The notes under the pieces are model-generated. The model was not told the DNA's origin. It did no database searches and saw only the letters and a program-made list of their open reading frames with translations. A stretch of 32,891 bases of DNA from a bacterium (GTDB lineage: Bacteria > Bacteroidota > Ignavibacteria > Kapaibacteriales > UBA961): NCBI GenBank assembly GCA_022844575.1, contig JALHLL010000005.1, positions 1-32,891 of the forward strand. Reading direction: 5' to 3'. The position numbers and the translations under genes are program-made. Shown here piece by piece: positions 1 through 7,972 of the stretch; within the stretch, counting starts at the first letter, position 1; each line of letters opens with the position of its first letter.

Positions 1-122
1 GTGTATGTATACTATACCTGTTTCTTTTTTAAAGAATATCAACGTTAACACAATTATACTTGGTTTTCTTTCTCAAAATTATCAATTTTTAGAACGCCCC
101 ATATGTAAATGCTGCATCACTA

Positions 123-443
123 ATGCAAATTCTTATTAATCTTATTGCCAATGCTGTTAAATACAATGATAAAGAAATTGCAATAATCGAAATAGGGTTT
201 TCAGAACAAGATAAACATTACGAGTTTTATGTAGCGGATAATGGGCCGGGAATAGACCCCGAACACCACGAAAAGATATTTGAGATTTTTACTATAAATG
301 CGAGTGCAGATAGATATGGACAAAAAGGCAATGGGATAGGTTTGGCAACGGTAAGAAAAATGATAGATAAACAAGGCGGTACAATTACAATAGACTCCTC
401 ACTGGGTTCCGGTGCTAAGTTTATATTTTCATTAAGGAAATAA
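123..443 (+). pseudogene. Histidine kinase HATPase_c fragment (C-terminal ATP-binding domain only); likely truncated or frameshifted
   Basis: ILINLIANAVKYN (N box), DNGPGID (G1), GNGIGLATVRKMIDKQGGTITIDSSLGSGAKFIFSL (G2 region). In-frame stop TAG at 90-92 just upstream; no HisKA/sensor region in this frame. Confidence 0.65.
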
Positions 444-475
444 AGGTATTCTTTGATAAGAACAGAATACAAAAG

Positions 476-512
476 AAAACGCCATGATAAACAAATCTTA
501 TCATGGCGTTTT
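476..512. terminator. Perfect 15-bp hairpin, bidirectional terminator-like
   Basis: aaaacgccatgataa - acaaatc - ttatcatggcgtttt; lies between the + strand kinase fragment and the - strand tRNA. Confidence 0.8.
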
Positions 513-517
513 ATATG

Positions 518-591
518 TACCGAGGGACGGACTTGAACCGCCGACACACGGATTATGATTCCGTTGCTCTAACCACCTGAGCTACCCCGGC
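518..591 (-). tRNA. tRNA-Met (CAU anticodon, elongator-like)
   Basis: Reverse complement folds as a cloverleaf: acceptor GCCGGGG/CCTCGGT, D-arm GCTC..GAGC, anticodon arm ACGGA-ATCATAA-TCCGT, T-arm GGCGG-TTCAAGT-CCGTC. A tRNA-Ile2 with lysidine-modified CAU cannot be fully excluded. Confidence 0.9.
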
Positions 592-608
592 GTACCTTTG
601 TAGAATCA

Positions 609-616
609 CAAAATTA
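609..616 (-). promoter_or_regulatory. Putative Bacteroidota-type -7 element (TAATTTTG = TAnnTTTG) for tRNA-Met
   Basis: Minus strand TTTCGTAATTTTGTG, 18 nt upstream of the mature tRNA 5' end; the same 15-mer occurs upstream of etfB. Confidence 0.5.
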
Positions 617-636
617 CGAAATTTCTGTAAATAATA

Positions 637-1221
637 CTACTCTTCATCAAGTCTTTCAATCTCATCCCGAATTTGGGCTGCCTTTTCATACTCTTCTTGG
701 TCTATTGCTCTTTGTAGGTATTCTTCGAGAATTTCACGACGTGTACGTATTCTGTTCTTTTCCGTAGTTGATTCATCTTTTTCTTTTGTTTTTGCTTCTT
801 CGATTCCCGCTTCCAATTCTTCGGGTGTAAAGCCCGCTTCATCAAGAAGGTGATCCGCTATATAAATAGGTGCATTAAATCTCAAAGCAATAGCTATAGC
901 ATCGCTCGGTCGGCTATCTAATTCCGCGTCGTTTCGGTCAAGTTGAATAATTGCATAAAAGGTCTGGTCACTCAAATCATGTATAAAAACGCTCATTACG
1001 GAGGCATCCAATGCCTCGATGGCATTTTTTAACAAATCATGAGTCATTGGTCTCGGTCTCGGCGTACCTTCCAGTTCATTACTGATTGCCATTGCTTCGG
1101 GTGTACCGATAACGATAGGCAAACGACGTTCCCCCTCCATTTCCTTTAGCACAAGGGCATAAGTTCCTTGACTTGCCGGATTCTGTGATAAACCCAATAC
1201 TTCTAATTGAACTTTTTCCAT
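637..1221 (-). CDS. Bifunctional nuclease family protein (DUF151/BFN) with C-terminal UVR motif
   Basis: N-terminal VLKEMEGERRLPIVIGTPEAMAISNELEG...RPMTHDLL is characteristic of DUF151; C-terminal YLQRAIDQEEYEKAAQIRDEIERL is a UvrB/C motif. Confidence 0.9.
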   Translation of the reverse strand: MEKVQLEVLGLSQNPASQGTYALVLKEMEGERRLPIVIGTPEAMAISNELEGTPRPRPMTHDLLKNAIEALDASVMSVFIHDLSDQTFYAIIQLDRNDAELDSRPSDAIAIALRFNAPIYIADHLLDEAGFTPEELEAGIEEAKTKEKDESTTEKNRIRTRREILEEYLQRAIDQEEYEKAAQIRDEIERLDEE

Positions 1222-1257
1222 ACTCTCAATATCATATAATGTGGCGAATTATACTTG

Positions 1258-1265
1258 CAAAGATA
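1258..1265 (-). promoter_or_regulatory. Putative -7 element TATCTTTG (TAnnTTTG) for the DUF151 gene
   Basis: Minus strand TATCTTTG about 37 nt upstream of the start codon at 1221. Confidence 0.4.
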
Positions 1266-1286
1266 TGTTGCCGAGAAATAATAGGA

Positions 1287-2243
1287 TTATTTACCCGTAA
1301 CCACGCTGATTTTTTCTGCCAATTTGGGTAATACGTCAAATACATCACCAACAATACCATAATCGGCAACTTTGAAAATAGGTGCTTCTTTATCTTTGTT
1401 CACTGCCACAATTACTTTCGATGACGACATTCCGGCAAGATGTTGAACTGCTCCGCTTATTCCGCATGCCACATACATATTTGGGGATACGGTTTTTCCG
1501 GTTTGTCCGACTTGCTCACCGTGAGGTCTCCAACCGGCATCCACTACTGCACGCGAAGCACCGACAGCAGCACCTAATTTTACTGCAAGGTTTTCGACAA
1601 GATGAAAATTCTCAGGTCCTTTAAGTCCGCGTCCGCCCGAAACAATAATATCTGCTTCAAGTACATCCAATTTGCCTTCATTACGAACGATATTTTTTAC
1701 TTTCACACGCGTATCATTTGCTGTTAATTGCGGCGTGAATGTCCGTACAGTAACGGTTGTCGGTGTTTCGGCTTTTCTTGCTGTAAAAACATTCGGACGC
1801 AAAGCATATACTGCTGTCTGTGTTGTAACACTTACGGTTATTTTTGCTTTTCCTGCATAAACCGGACGCGATGCTTCCAAATTTCCGCTTTGTACCGATA
1901 GTGATACACAATCGGCTATATAACCTGCACCGAGTTTTACGGCTACGCGAGGCGCCATTTCTTTTCCGGCTGCATTTGCGGCTACAATAACTGTATCAGC
2001 ACCTTCGCTTTTAACAAATTGTGCCAATGACGTTGCTGCCGCTGTTGATGAATACTCTGATGAAGGTGTATGAGCTATATCGTTTATACCGTATTCACCG
2101 GCTATATTGGCAGAACTTGCCTCACCCCCATACATATAACCGATAATGGTGCTTGCGCCAAGATTACGGGCAGCGGTCACACATTCAAGTGATGAACGTT
2201 TGATTCCATTAGCTGACGGCTCTAATAATACTATAATTTTCAT
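1287..2243 (-). CDS. etfA: Electron transfer flavoprotein alpha subunit
   Basis: C-terminal FAD-binding region IIVSGGRGLKGPENFHLVENLAVKLGAAVGASRAVVDAGWRPHGEQVGQTGKTVSPNMYVACGISGAVQHLAGM is diagnostic of ETF-alpha; downstream of etfB. Confidence 0.96.
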   Translation of the reverse strand: MKIIVLLEPSANGIKRSSLECVTAARNLGASTIIGYMYGGEASSANIAGEYGINDIAHTPSSEYSSTAAATSLAQFVKSEGADTVIVAANAAGKEMAPRVAVKLGAGYIADCVSLSVQSGNLEASRPVYAGKAKITVSVTTQTAVYALRPNVFTARKAETPTTVTVRTFTPQLTANDTRVKVKNIVRNEGKLDVLEADIIVSGGRGLKGPENFHLVENLAVKLGAAVGASRAVVDAGWRPHGEQVGQTGKTVSPNMYVACGISGAVQHLAGMSSSKVIVAVNKDKEAPIFKVADYGIVGDVFDVLPKLAEKISVVTGK

Positions 2244-2279
2244 ATATATAACGTTTACAGTTGTTTGTGTTTAAAAAAA

Positions 2280-3026
2280 TTATATAACCTTAGCGTCTTC
2301 ATGAAGCAGACGAACCAATTCGCTGATATCATTTTCTCCGTCACCTAATATAATGCCGCGCCTTTGTGTTTGCGGTAATTCCATTCCCTTTGTAATAACT
2401 CGAGCTTCCGATACAGAAGCAGTTGTCGTATCAATAGGTTTGGACTTCGCTTTCATAATATCGGGCAATTTCGGGTAACGGGGGTTATTGAGTCCTTTTT
2501 GTGCCGAAATTACGCAGGGTAATGCCGCCTCCAAAACCTCTTTACCACCTTCAATATCGCGCTCGGCGGTAATATTCGTTCCTTCTATTGACCATGACGA
2601 TACCATTGAAATGGAGGGTATATCCAATAATTCGCCAACCATAGAAGCCATCGCGAATGAATCATAATCAATACTTTGGCGACCGAGAATGACAATATCG
2701 GGATTAAGAGTACGAGCGTAATCGGCAATCGCTGACGCTATGCCGAACGTGTCAGCCGTACCGTTTTCGGAAACTAATACCGCTTTGTCGGCACCCATTG
2801 CAAGTGCGGTTCTTAAAATGTCCTTCGCAGAATCATTTCCTACAGTCAAAGCCGTTACTGAACCGCCGAATTTTTCCTTTAACTGCAACCCTTCTTCTAT
2901 TGCGTATTCGTCGTATGGATTAAGTATAAACTTTACACCGTTTTTTTCAATGGTTTTACCATCGGCACTAACGGCTACCTTAGTTGTTGTATCCGGTACT
3001 TGCGAAACGCATACCAAAATATTCAT
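2280..3026 (-). CDS. etfB: Electron transfer flavoprotein beta subunit
   Basis: MNILVCVSQVPDTTTKV...NPYDEYAIEEGLQLKEK...ALAMGADKAVLV...DIVILGRQSIDYDS...ISMVSS; paired with etfA. Confidence 0.96.
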   Translation of the reverse strand: MNILVCVSQVPDTTTKVAVSADGKTIEKNGVKFILNPYDEYAIEEGLQLKEKFGGSVTALTVGNDSAKDILRTALAMGADKAVLVSENGTADTFGIASAIADYARTLNPDIVILGRQSIDYDSFAMASMVGELLDIPSISMVSSWSIEGTNITAERDIEGGKEVLEAALPCVISAQKGLNNPRYPKLPDIMKAKSKPIDTTTASVSEARVITKGMELPQTQRRGIILGDGENDISELVRLLHEDAKVI

Positions 3027-3057
3027 GAAATTCTCCGTAGTGGATAAATGTAAGCCA

Positions 3058-3065
3058 CAAAATTA
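3058..3065 (-). promoter_or_regulatory. Putative -7 element TAATTTTG for etfBA
   Basis: Minus strand TTTCGTAATTTTGTG (15-mer identical to the tRNA-Met upstream site), 32 nt upstream of the etfB start. Confidence 0.5.
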
Positions 3066-3387
3066 CGAAAGCCGATAAAAAGCGACGGCAGACATTATTC
3101 ACATTGTGTTAAAATGAGGCAAGAAACTACAAAGGAAAAGGATTTTGAGCAGGGAAAAGGGCTAAATTTTAAACTTTCTTCATTCTGATTTTATAAAATT
3201 TGTATTGGTTACTCATTTTACTGTAGTTATTTTCGCCTTAATAATGCAGCAAAACGAAACAGCTTCTTGCAGCGATGCGGTTTCGACTTCACTCAACTTT
3301 CAATATAGTCTATCGGATCCGTTTAATCCTTGTGGAACGATTTTTGCGCGGCAAAAACTGGTAAAAATTCACGTAAGGAGCAGTTGA

Positions 3388-6372
3388 ATGTCGGATCCGC
3401 TTGTACTAGTGCGTAGAGGTAATTCCATGCCCTCACAACAACAAATCGGTCAGTCGAATAATGATAATATAATTGTCAGGAAGTTTGGCACCGGTATGCA
3501 GCCCGGCTTGTCATATACGAATGGCGAAGCACCTTCCGTTTTGCCAATGGAAGAAGTGCCTCAAGTTCCGAAGTCAAAGGCAAAGAAGGGTAATGCGAAA
3601 AAAGCACAGATGTCCATTCCATTTGAAGAACCCATAAGGGATATGTCGCGTCAATGGAAATTATTTGCCGTTTTTTCGATGCTTTTCGCATTTTTACTTA
3701 CTATTGCCTTACTTACGTACTCGCAGTCCGATGCCGCAAATGCAGAACTGAATATGCGAGATGTTTCAGGCATAATGCGTGGTGACGATGAAATGCGTGC
3801 TCGTGCAGATACAACACAAAATTGGCTTGGTTTATTCGGTGCGGTTATCTCTAATTTTCTTTATAACCATACTTTCGGTATTTCAACACTTATGTTGCCT
3901 ATCCTGATTGTATGGTGGGCAAAAAATTTGTTTATAACTCAGTCCATCCCTAAGCCCGTAATGAAAAAAACGGCAATGACAATTAGTTTGGGTATTTGTG
4001 CTGCCGGAATTTTCGGCGTATTTCAGTTAACTACATGGTTACCAACCTTCTCACCAGAGTGGAGTGGGGCTATAGGGCAATTTATGGCTTCGGTGCTTTC
4101 CGATTTTATCGGTAAAATCGGTGCTTTCCTTTTCTTGAGCGTCGGTTTCGTTGCAATACTTTTTGTAGGTGCGGAACTTGATATTGATAAGGCATTAGTT
4201 TGGTTGGCTCAATCCGGCACATATGTAAAAGGACTTTTTGAACGCACTCACAATGATGAGACAATCGAATCAAATGACGATGAGATACAAGTACAGGCAA
4301 ATGTTACACAAAATAACAGTCGCAGTTCGCAAAATGTTCCCTTAGTGATAGATGAAGACGAACCTGCTCAAATTATGCGTCGTGCCGCACGTAGTGCTCC
4401 ACCAGCCGAAAAAACAAATACAGCATCATCACCTAAACGACCGATTATCAGTGATCCGATTATAAAAAGACCTCAGGAGAATACCGGAATCCCGAATATC
4501 AGTATCCCGCATGATCGTGTTATCAATAAAGATGACGTTGCTCGCGAACATACTATTGGTGTGAAACCGATGACAAATCATAACGATTTGCCTCCCCAAC
4601 GTTATCCGACTCCACCGAAAACAGAAAAAAACGATATACCGCGATTAGATGCGGATGAGTTTGCTGTTGATACGAATACCGGTGAAATAACAGCCGAAGG
4701 AAGTGAACAGCTTGTACAAAACAATCTGTTTATCAACGAAAATAATTTTGGTGAAGAACAGATTACGCAGAGCATAGAAGCAGAGCATAATTCTGACAAA
4801 CCTTCACTTATTGTAACGGTGCAGGATAGCCCTATAATGAAAGTAGAAGAAACGGTCGAACCTATTATTGAAGACTTTGACAAGGAGTTGGATTATATTC
4901 CACCCGGTTTAGACTTACTTGCCGACCCTCCCAAAGAAAATAATGAAGTAGATGAAGCAGAACTTGCAATGAATGCACGTTTATTACAAGAAAAACTCGG
5001 TACATTCAAGATAACTATTGAAAACCTTGAAGTAACGCCCGGTCCGGTTGTCACTCAGTATGAATTTGTACCGGCGGCAGGGATTAAGATTTCGCAGATT
5101 GAAAGTCTTTCCGATGACATGGCTTTGGCATTAAAGGCACGTGGTATTAGGATTATTGCACCAATACCGGGCAAGGGTACGGTGGGTATTGAAATTCCAA
5201 ATCATAATCCGACAACAATATATTTTCGAAGTATTATCAATAATCCTCGTTTTAATGATAGTGAACACCGTTTGCCTTTAGCACTCGGTAAAACAATAAG
5301 CGGTGAAGTATATATTGCTGACTTAGCTAAAATGCCGCACTTACTCATTGCCGGAGCTACCGGAGCAGGAAAAAGTGTTGGCGTAAATACAATGATTGCT
5401 TCATTGTTGTATAAAATGCACCCGAAAAATCTAAAGTTGGTATTTATTGATCCAAAGAAAGTAGAAATGTCTTTTTATAGTGCATTGGAAAAACATTTTC
5501 TTGCTTTATGCCCTGATGTAGATGAAAGGATTATTACTAACCCTGCTAATGCGGTGATAATGCTTAAATCGCTTGTTGCCGAGATGGAAAGACGTTATGA
5601 TATTCTTGCCTCGGTCGGACAAAGAAATATAGTGGATTATAATAAGAAAGTAGAAGAAGGAAAATATAAAGACACAACAAAACATGTGCATCGTCAAATG
5701 CCGTATATCGTTGTTGTAATAGATGAGTTAGCAGATTTGATGATGACGGCGGCAAAAGAAGTGGAAGAGCCGATTGCTCGCTTGGCGCAGTTAGCAAGAG
5801 CCATAGGAATACACTTAATCGTAGCTACACAAAGACCAAGTGTTAATGTTATTACCGGCTATATAAAAGCAAATTTTCCGGCTCGTGTGGCATATCAGGT
5901 TGCATCGAAAATAGATTCGAGAACTATTCTTGATATGAATGGTGCCGATCAGCTTTTAGGGAATGGTGATATGCTCTTTTTACCGGGTGGGTCGCCAAAG
6001 CCGATACGATTGCAAAACTCTTTTTTAAGCACGGATGAAGTTGAAGCCATATGTGGATTTATAGGTGAACAGGAGGGGTATTCACAGCCATATATGTTGC
6101 CAAGTGTCATAGGAAAAAATGCGGATAATGATCCGTCGGGCTTGGATTTCGGTGGCAGTCGCGATGCCCTTTTTGCCGATGCGGCATCTATTGTGGTAAC
6201 CCACCAACAAGGTTCTGTTTCACTTTTACAGAGAAGATTGAAGGTAGGATATGCAAGAGCGGCACGTATTATGGATGAATTGGAAGCGTCGGGTATAGTC
6301 GGTCCCTTCGACGGTTCAAAAGCACGCGCCGTTATGGTCGAATCATTAGCCGATTTGGAAGCATATTTATAA
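3388..6372 (+). CDS. ftsK: DNA translocase FtsK/SpoIIIE
   Basis: N-terminal TM segments, long disordered linker, Walker A GATGAGKSVGVN, VVIDELADLMM Walker B, IHLIVATQRPSVNVITGYIKANFPARVAYQVASKIDSRTILD, C-terminal gamma winged helix LLQRRLKVGYARAARIMDELEASGIVGP. RBS-like aaggag upstream. Confidence 0.97.
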   Translation: MSDPLVLVRRGNSMPSQQQIGQSNNDNIIVRKFGTGMQPGLSYTNGEAPSVLPMEEVPQVPKSKAKKGNAKKAQMSIPFEEPIRDMSRQWKLFAVFSMLFAFLLTIALLTYSQSDAANAELNMRDVSGIMRGDDEMRARADTTQNWLGLFGAVISNFLYNHTFGISTLMLPILIVWWAKNLFITQSIPKPVMKKTAMTISLGICAAGIFGVFQLTTWLPTFSPEWSGAIGQFMASVLSDFIGKIGAFLFLSVGFVAILFVGAELDIDKALVWLAQSGTYVKGLFERTHNDETIESNDDEIQVQANVTQNNSRSSQNVPLVIDEDEPAQIMRRAARSAPPAEKTNTASSPKRPIISDPIIKRPQENTGIPNISIPHDRVINKDDVAREHTIGVKPMTNHNDLPPQRYPTPPKTEKNDIPRLDADEFAVDTNTGEITAEGSEQLVQNNLFINENNFGEEQITQSIEAEHNSDKPSLIVTVQDSPIMKVEETVEPIIEDFDKELDYIPPGLDLLADPPKENNEVDEAELAMNARLLQEKLGTFKITIENLEVTPGPVVTQYEFVPAAGIKISQIESLSDDMALALKARGIRIIAPIPGKGTVGIEIPNHNPTTIYFRSIINNPRFNDSEHRLPLALGKTISGEVYIADLAKMPHLLIAGATGAGKSVGVNTMIASLLYKMHPKNLKLVFIDPKKVEMSFYSALEKHFLALCPDVDERIITNPANAVIMLKSLVAEMERRYDILASVGQRNIVDYNKKVEEGKYKDTTKHVHRQMPYIVVVIDELADLMMTAAKEVEEPIARLAQLARAIGIHLIVATQRPSVNVITGYIKANFPARVAYQVASKIDSRTILDMNGADQLLGNGDMLFLPGGSPKPIRLQNSFLSTDEVEAICGFIGEQEGYSQPYMLPSVIGKNADNDPSGLDFGGSRDALFADAASIVVTHQQGSVSLLQRRLKVGYARAARIMDELEASGIVGPFDGSKARAVMVESLADLEAYL

Positions 6373-6392
6373 AGTGAAATTTTGACTGTAAG

Positions 6393-6426
6393 GGTTGTGT
6401 GAGTAAATTCGCACAACCTTTTTTTA
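6393..6426 (+). terminator. Rho-independent terminator after ftsK
   Basis: ggttgtgtg - agtaaatt - cgcacaacc followed by a T-run (6419-6425). Confidence 0.8.
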
Positions 6427-6434
6427 TATGGTAT

Positions 6435-7082
6435 ATGAAAAAAATAAATGGTACAATAACGTCAATTTCTGTACAAAAGAAAACACAATCCCGTTGCTCC
6501 ATATTTGTGGATAATGAATTTTATCTGGGTTGTTCCATTGATATTATTGCCAAATACAATATTAAAAAAGGAATGATTCTTTCAGAAGAAATTGCCTATA
6601 TTTTAATAAAGGAAAATAGAAATCATGAAGTGAAACGGAAGGCGTTAAGTTATGCGACCTATAAACCCAGAACAATAGGACAAGTTTATAAAGCAATGAA
6701 GGATAAGGATTTTTCGGAAGATGAAATAAAATATGCCGTAGATTTTCTTACGGAGTTCGATTATGTGGATGATAGGAAATATGCGAGAACTTTTGTTCGA
6801 GAATTCAGCGAAAGAAAAAAAATGGGGGTGTCAAGATTAAGAATCGAATTGACGAAAAGATTTATTTCGCGCGAAATTATTGATAGTGTTTTGCATGAAT
6901 TTAAAAATTTATCCGATACGAAACAATTATGCTTCGAAGCAATGGAAAAGAAATTACGCTCATTACAATCAAAAACACCGGAAAAAAGGAAATCGGCACT
7001 TATTGCTTATTTGCAAAGGCAGGGTTTTACTTGGCAGGAAATAAAAGAATGTATCAACACTACTGTAGAACAATTAGTTTAA
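6435..7082 (+). CDS. recX: Regulatory protein RecX
   Basis: ALSYATYKPRTIGQVYKAMKDKDFSEDEIKYAVDFLTEFDYVDDRKYARTFVREFSERKKMGVSRLRIELTKRFIS matches RecX helical repeats. Start placed at the second Met (6435) because the ORF-track start (6399) lies inside the ftsK terminator. Confidence 0.88.
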   Translation: MKKINGTITSISVQKKTQSRCSIFVDNEFYLGCSIDIIAKYNIKKGMILSEEIAYILIKENRNHEVKRKALSYATYKPRTIGQVYKAMKDKDFSEDEIKYAVDFLTEFDYVDDRKYARTFVREFSERKKMGVSRLRIELTKRFISREIIDSVLHEFKNLSDTKQLCFEAMEKKLRSLQSKTPEKRKSALIAYLQRQGFTWQEIKECINTTVEQLV

Positions 7083-7117
7083 TACATTACCCTTTAAACT
7101 GAATAGTGGGAAATCGG

Positions 7118-7819
7118 CTATTTTGATTTCGATCTACCACCAATCGTTGCAATAAGATTAACGGTTACGAAAGATTTGTTCTGTTCATTAACTTCTCTAC
7201 CGATGAAGTTAATAAGATTATATCGTACTTCCAATCCGGCGGCGATCAATCCGACATCTATATCAAGTCCCGCCCCTCCGCTGAATCCGACCCTATTATT
7301 AGCGGGGTCTTTATCTATGGGGAACTGTGGTGCATTATTCGTTTTTATTTCAGTTGTATTTGTCAAATAATTGTATGTTAATCCCCCTAAAACATATAAG
7401 CCCAATGTACTGCGAGTCAGATAAAACGTACATCCTGCTTCAATCGGAACGACATTTTGAACGGTAGAAAGACGTAAAAGCAATGTATCGGTGTTCGGTT
7501 TGAAAATGTTTACATCCGTTTCGGGAAAACGATGGATAGAAGCTGAACCATAAAAAAATAAGTTGCCCTCAAGATTTATACCGAGTCGAACTCCGAAATT
7601 ATATCCTAAACGAGTAGCATCACGATACAGTTGACCTGTAACATCTTGTTTAGTTAATAGTGAAGTATTATACACATCGTTCACATGTTCACTTGGGGTA
7701 GAAAGTCCGGTAAAAATGGAAAAGATAACTTGTGCCTGTGATACATTCGAGAGAAGTATAAAGCAGAGAGGTAATACAAAACTTAACCGTTTATACATAT
7801 AAAGTACCTTTTTCAACAT
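7118..7819 (-). CDS. Outer-membrane beta-barrel (porin-family-like) protein
   Basis: N-terminal signal peptide (KRLSFVLPLCFILLSNVSQAQ), alternating amphipathic strands, GLTYNYL, GGAGLDIDVGLIAAGLEVRYNL, terminal barrel-like strand. Confidence 0.7.
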   Translation of the reverse strand: MLKKVLYMYKRLSFVLPLCFILLSNVSQAQVIFSIFTGLSTPSEHVNDVYNTSLLTKQDVTGQLYRDATRLGYNFGVRLGINLEGNLFFYGSASIHRFPETDVNIFKPNTDTLLLRLSTVQNVVPIEAGCTFYLTRSTLGLYVLGGLTYNYLTNTTEIKTNNAPQFPIDKDPANNRVGFSGGAGLDIDVGLIAAGLEVRYNLINFIGREVNEQNKSFVTVNLIATIGGRSKSK

Positions 7820-7852
7820 TCGTACAATGATAACTATGACACTTACAATTAC

Positions 7853-7896
7853 GTTTGGGTTTGACGCACCATAAAGTCAAATGTTGCGTACCAAAC
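7853..7896. other. Nested inverted repeat in a divergent intergenic region
   Basis: GTTTGG (7853-7858)/CCAAAC (7891-7896) enclosing TTTGAC (7860-7865)/GTCAAA (7876-7881). Confidence 0.4.
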
Positions 7897-7972
7897 AAAA
7901 CACTTAAAATGTTGTTAAAGTAACTTTTCTTATACAAGACTATCTTCTTTATTCGTCAGAGTACAATTAAGC

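Noticed and set aside
3071-3078. Sigma-28-like -10 GCCGATAA on the + strand
   Set aside because: No TAAA at the required ~15-nt spacing (nearest is about 22 nt away) and not upstream of a flagellar gene.
3205-3387. 60-aa ORF upstream of ftsK
   Set aside because: No homology cues; lies in the ftsK leader and ends exactly at the ftsK start.
5949-6416. 155-aa ORF on - strand
   Set aside because: Antisense to the ftsK C-terminus and overlaps its terminator; no family features.
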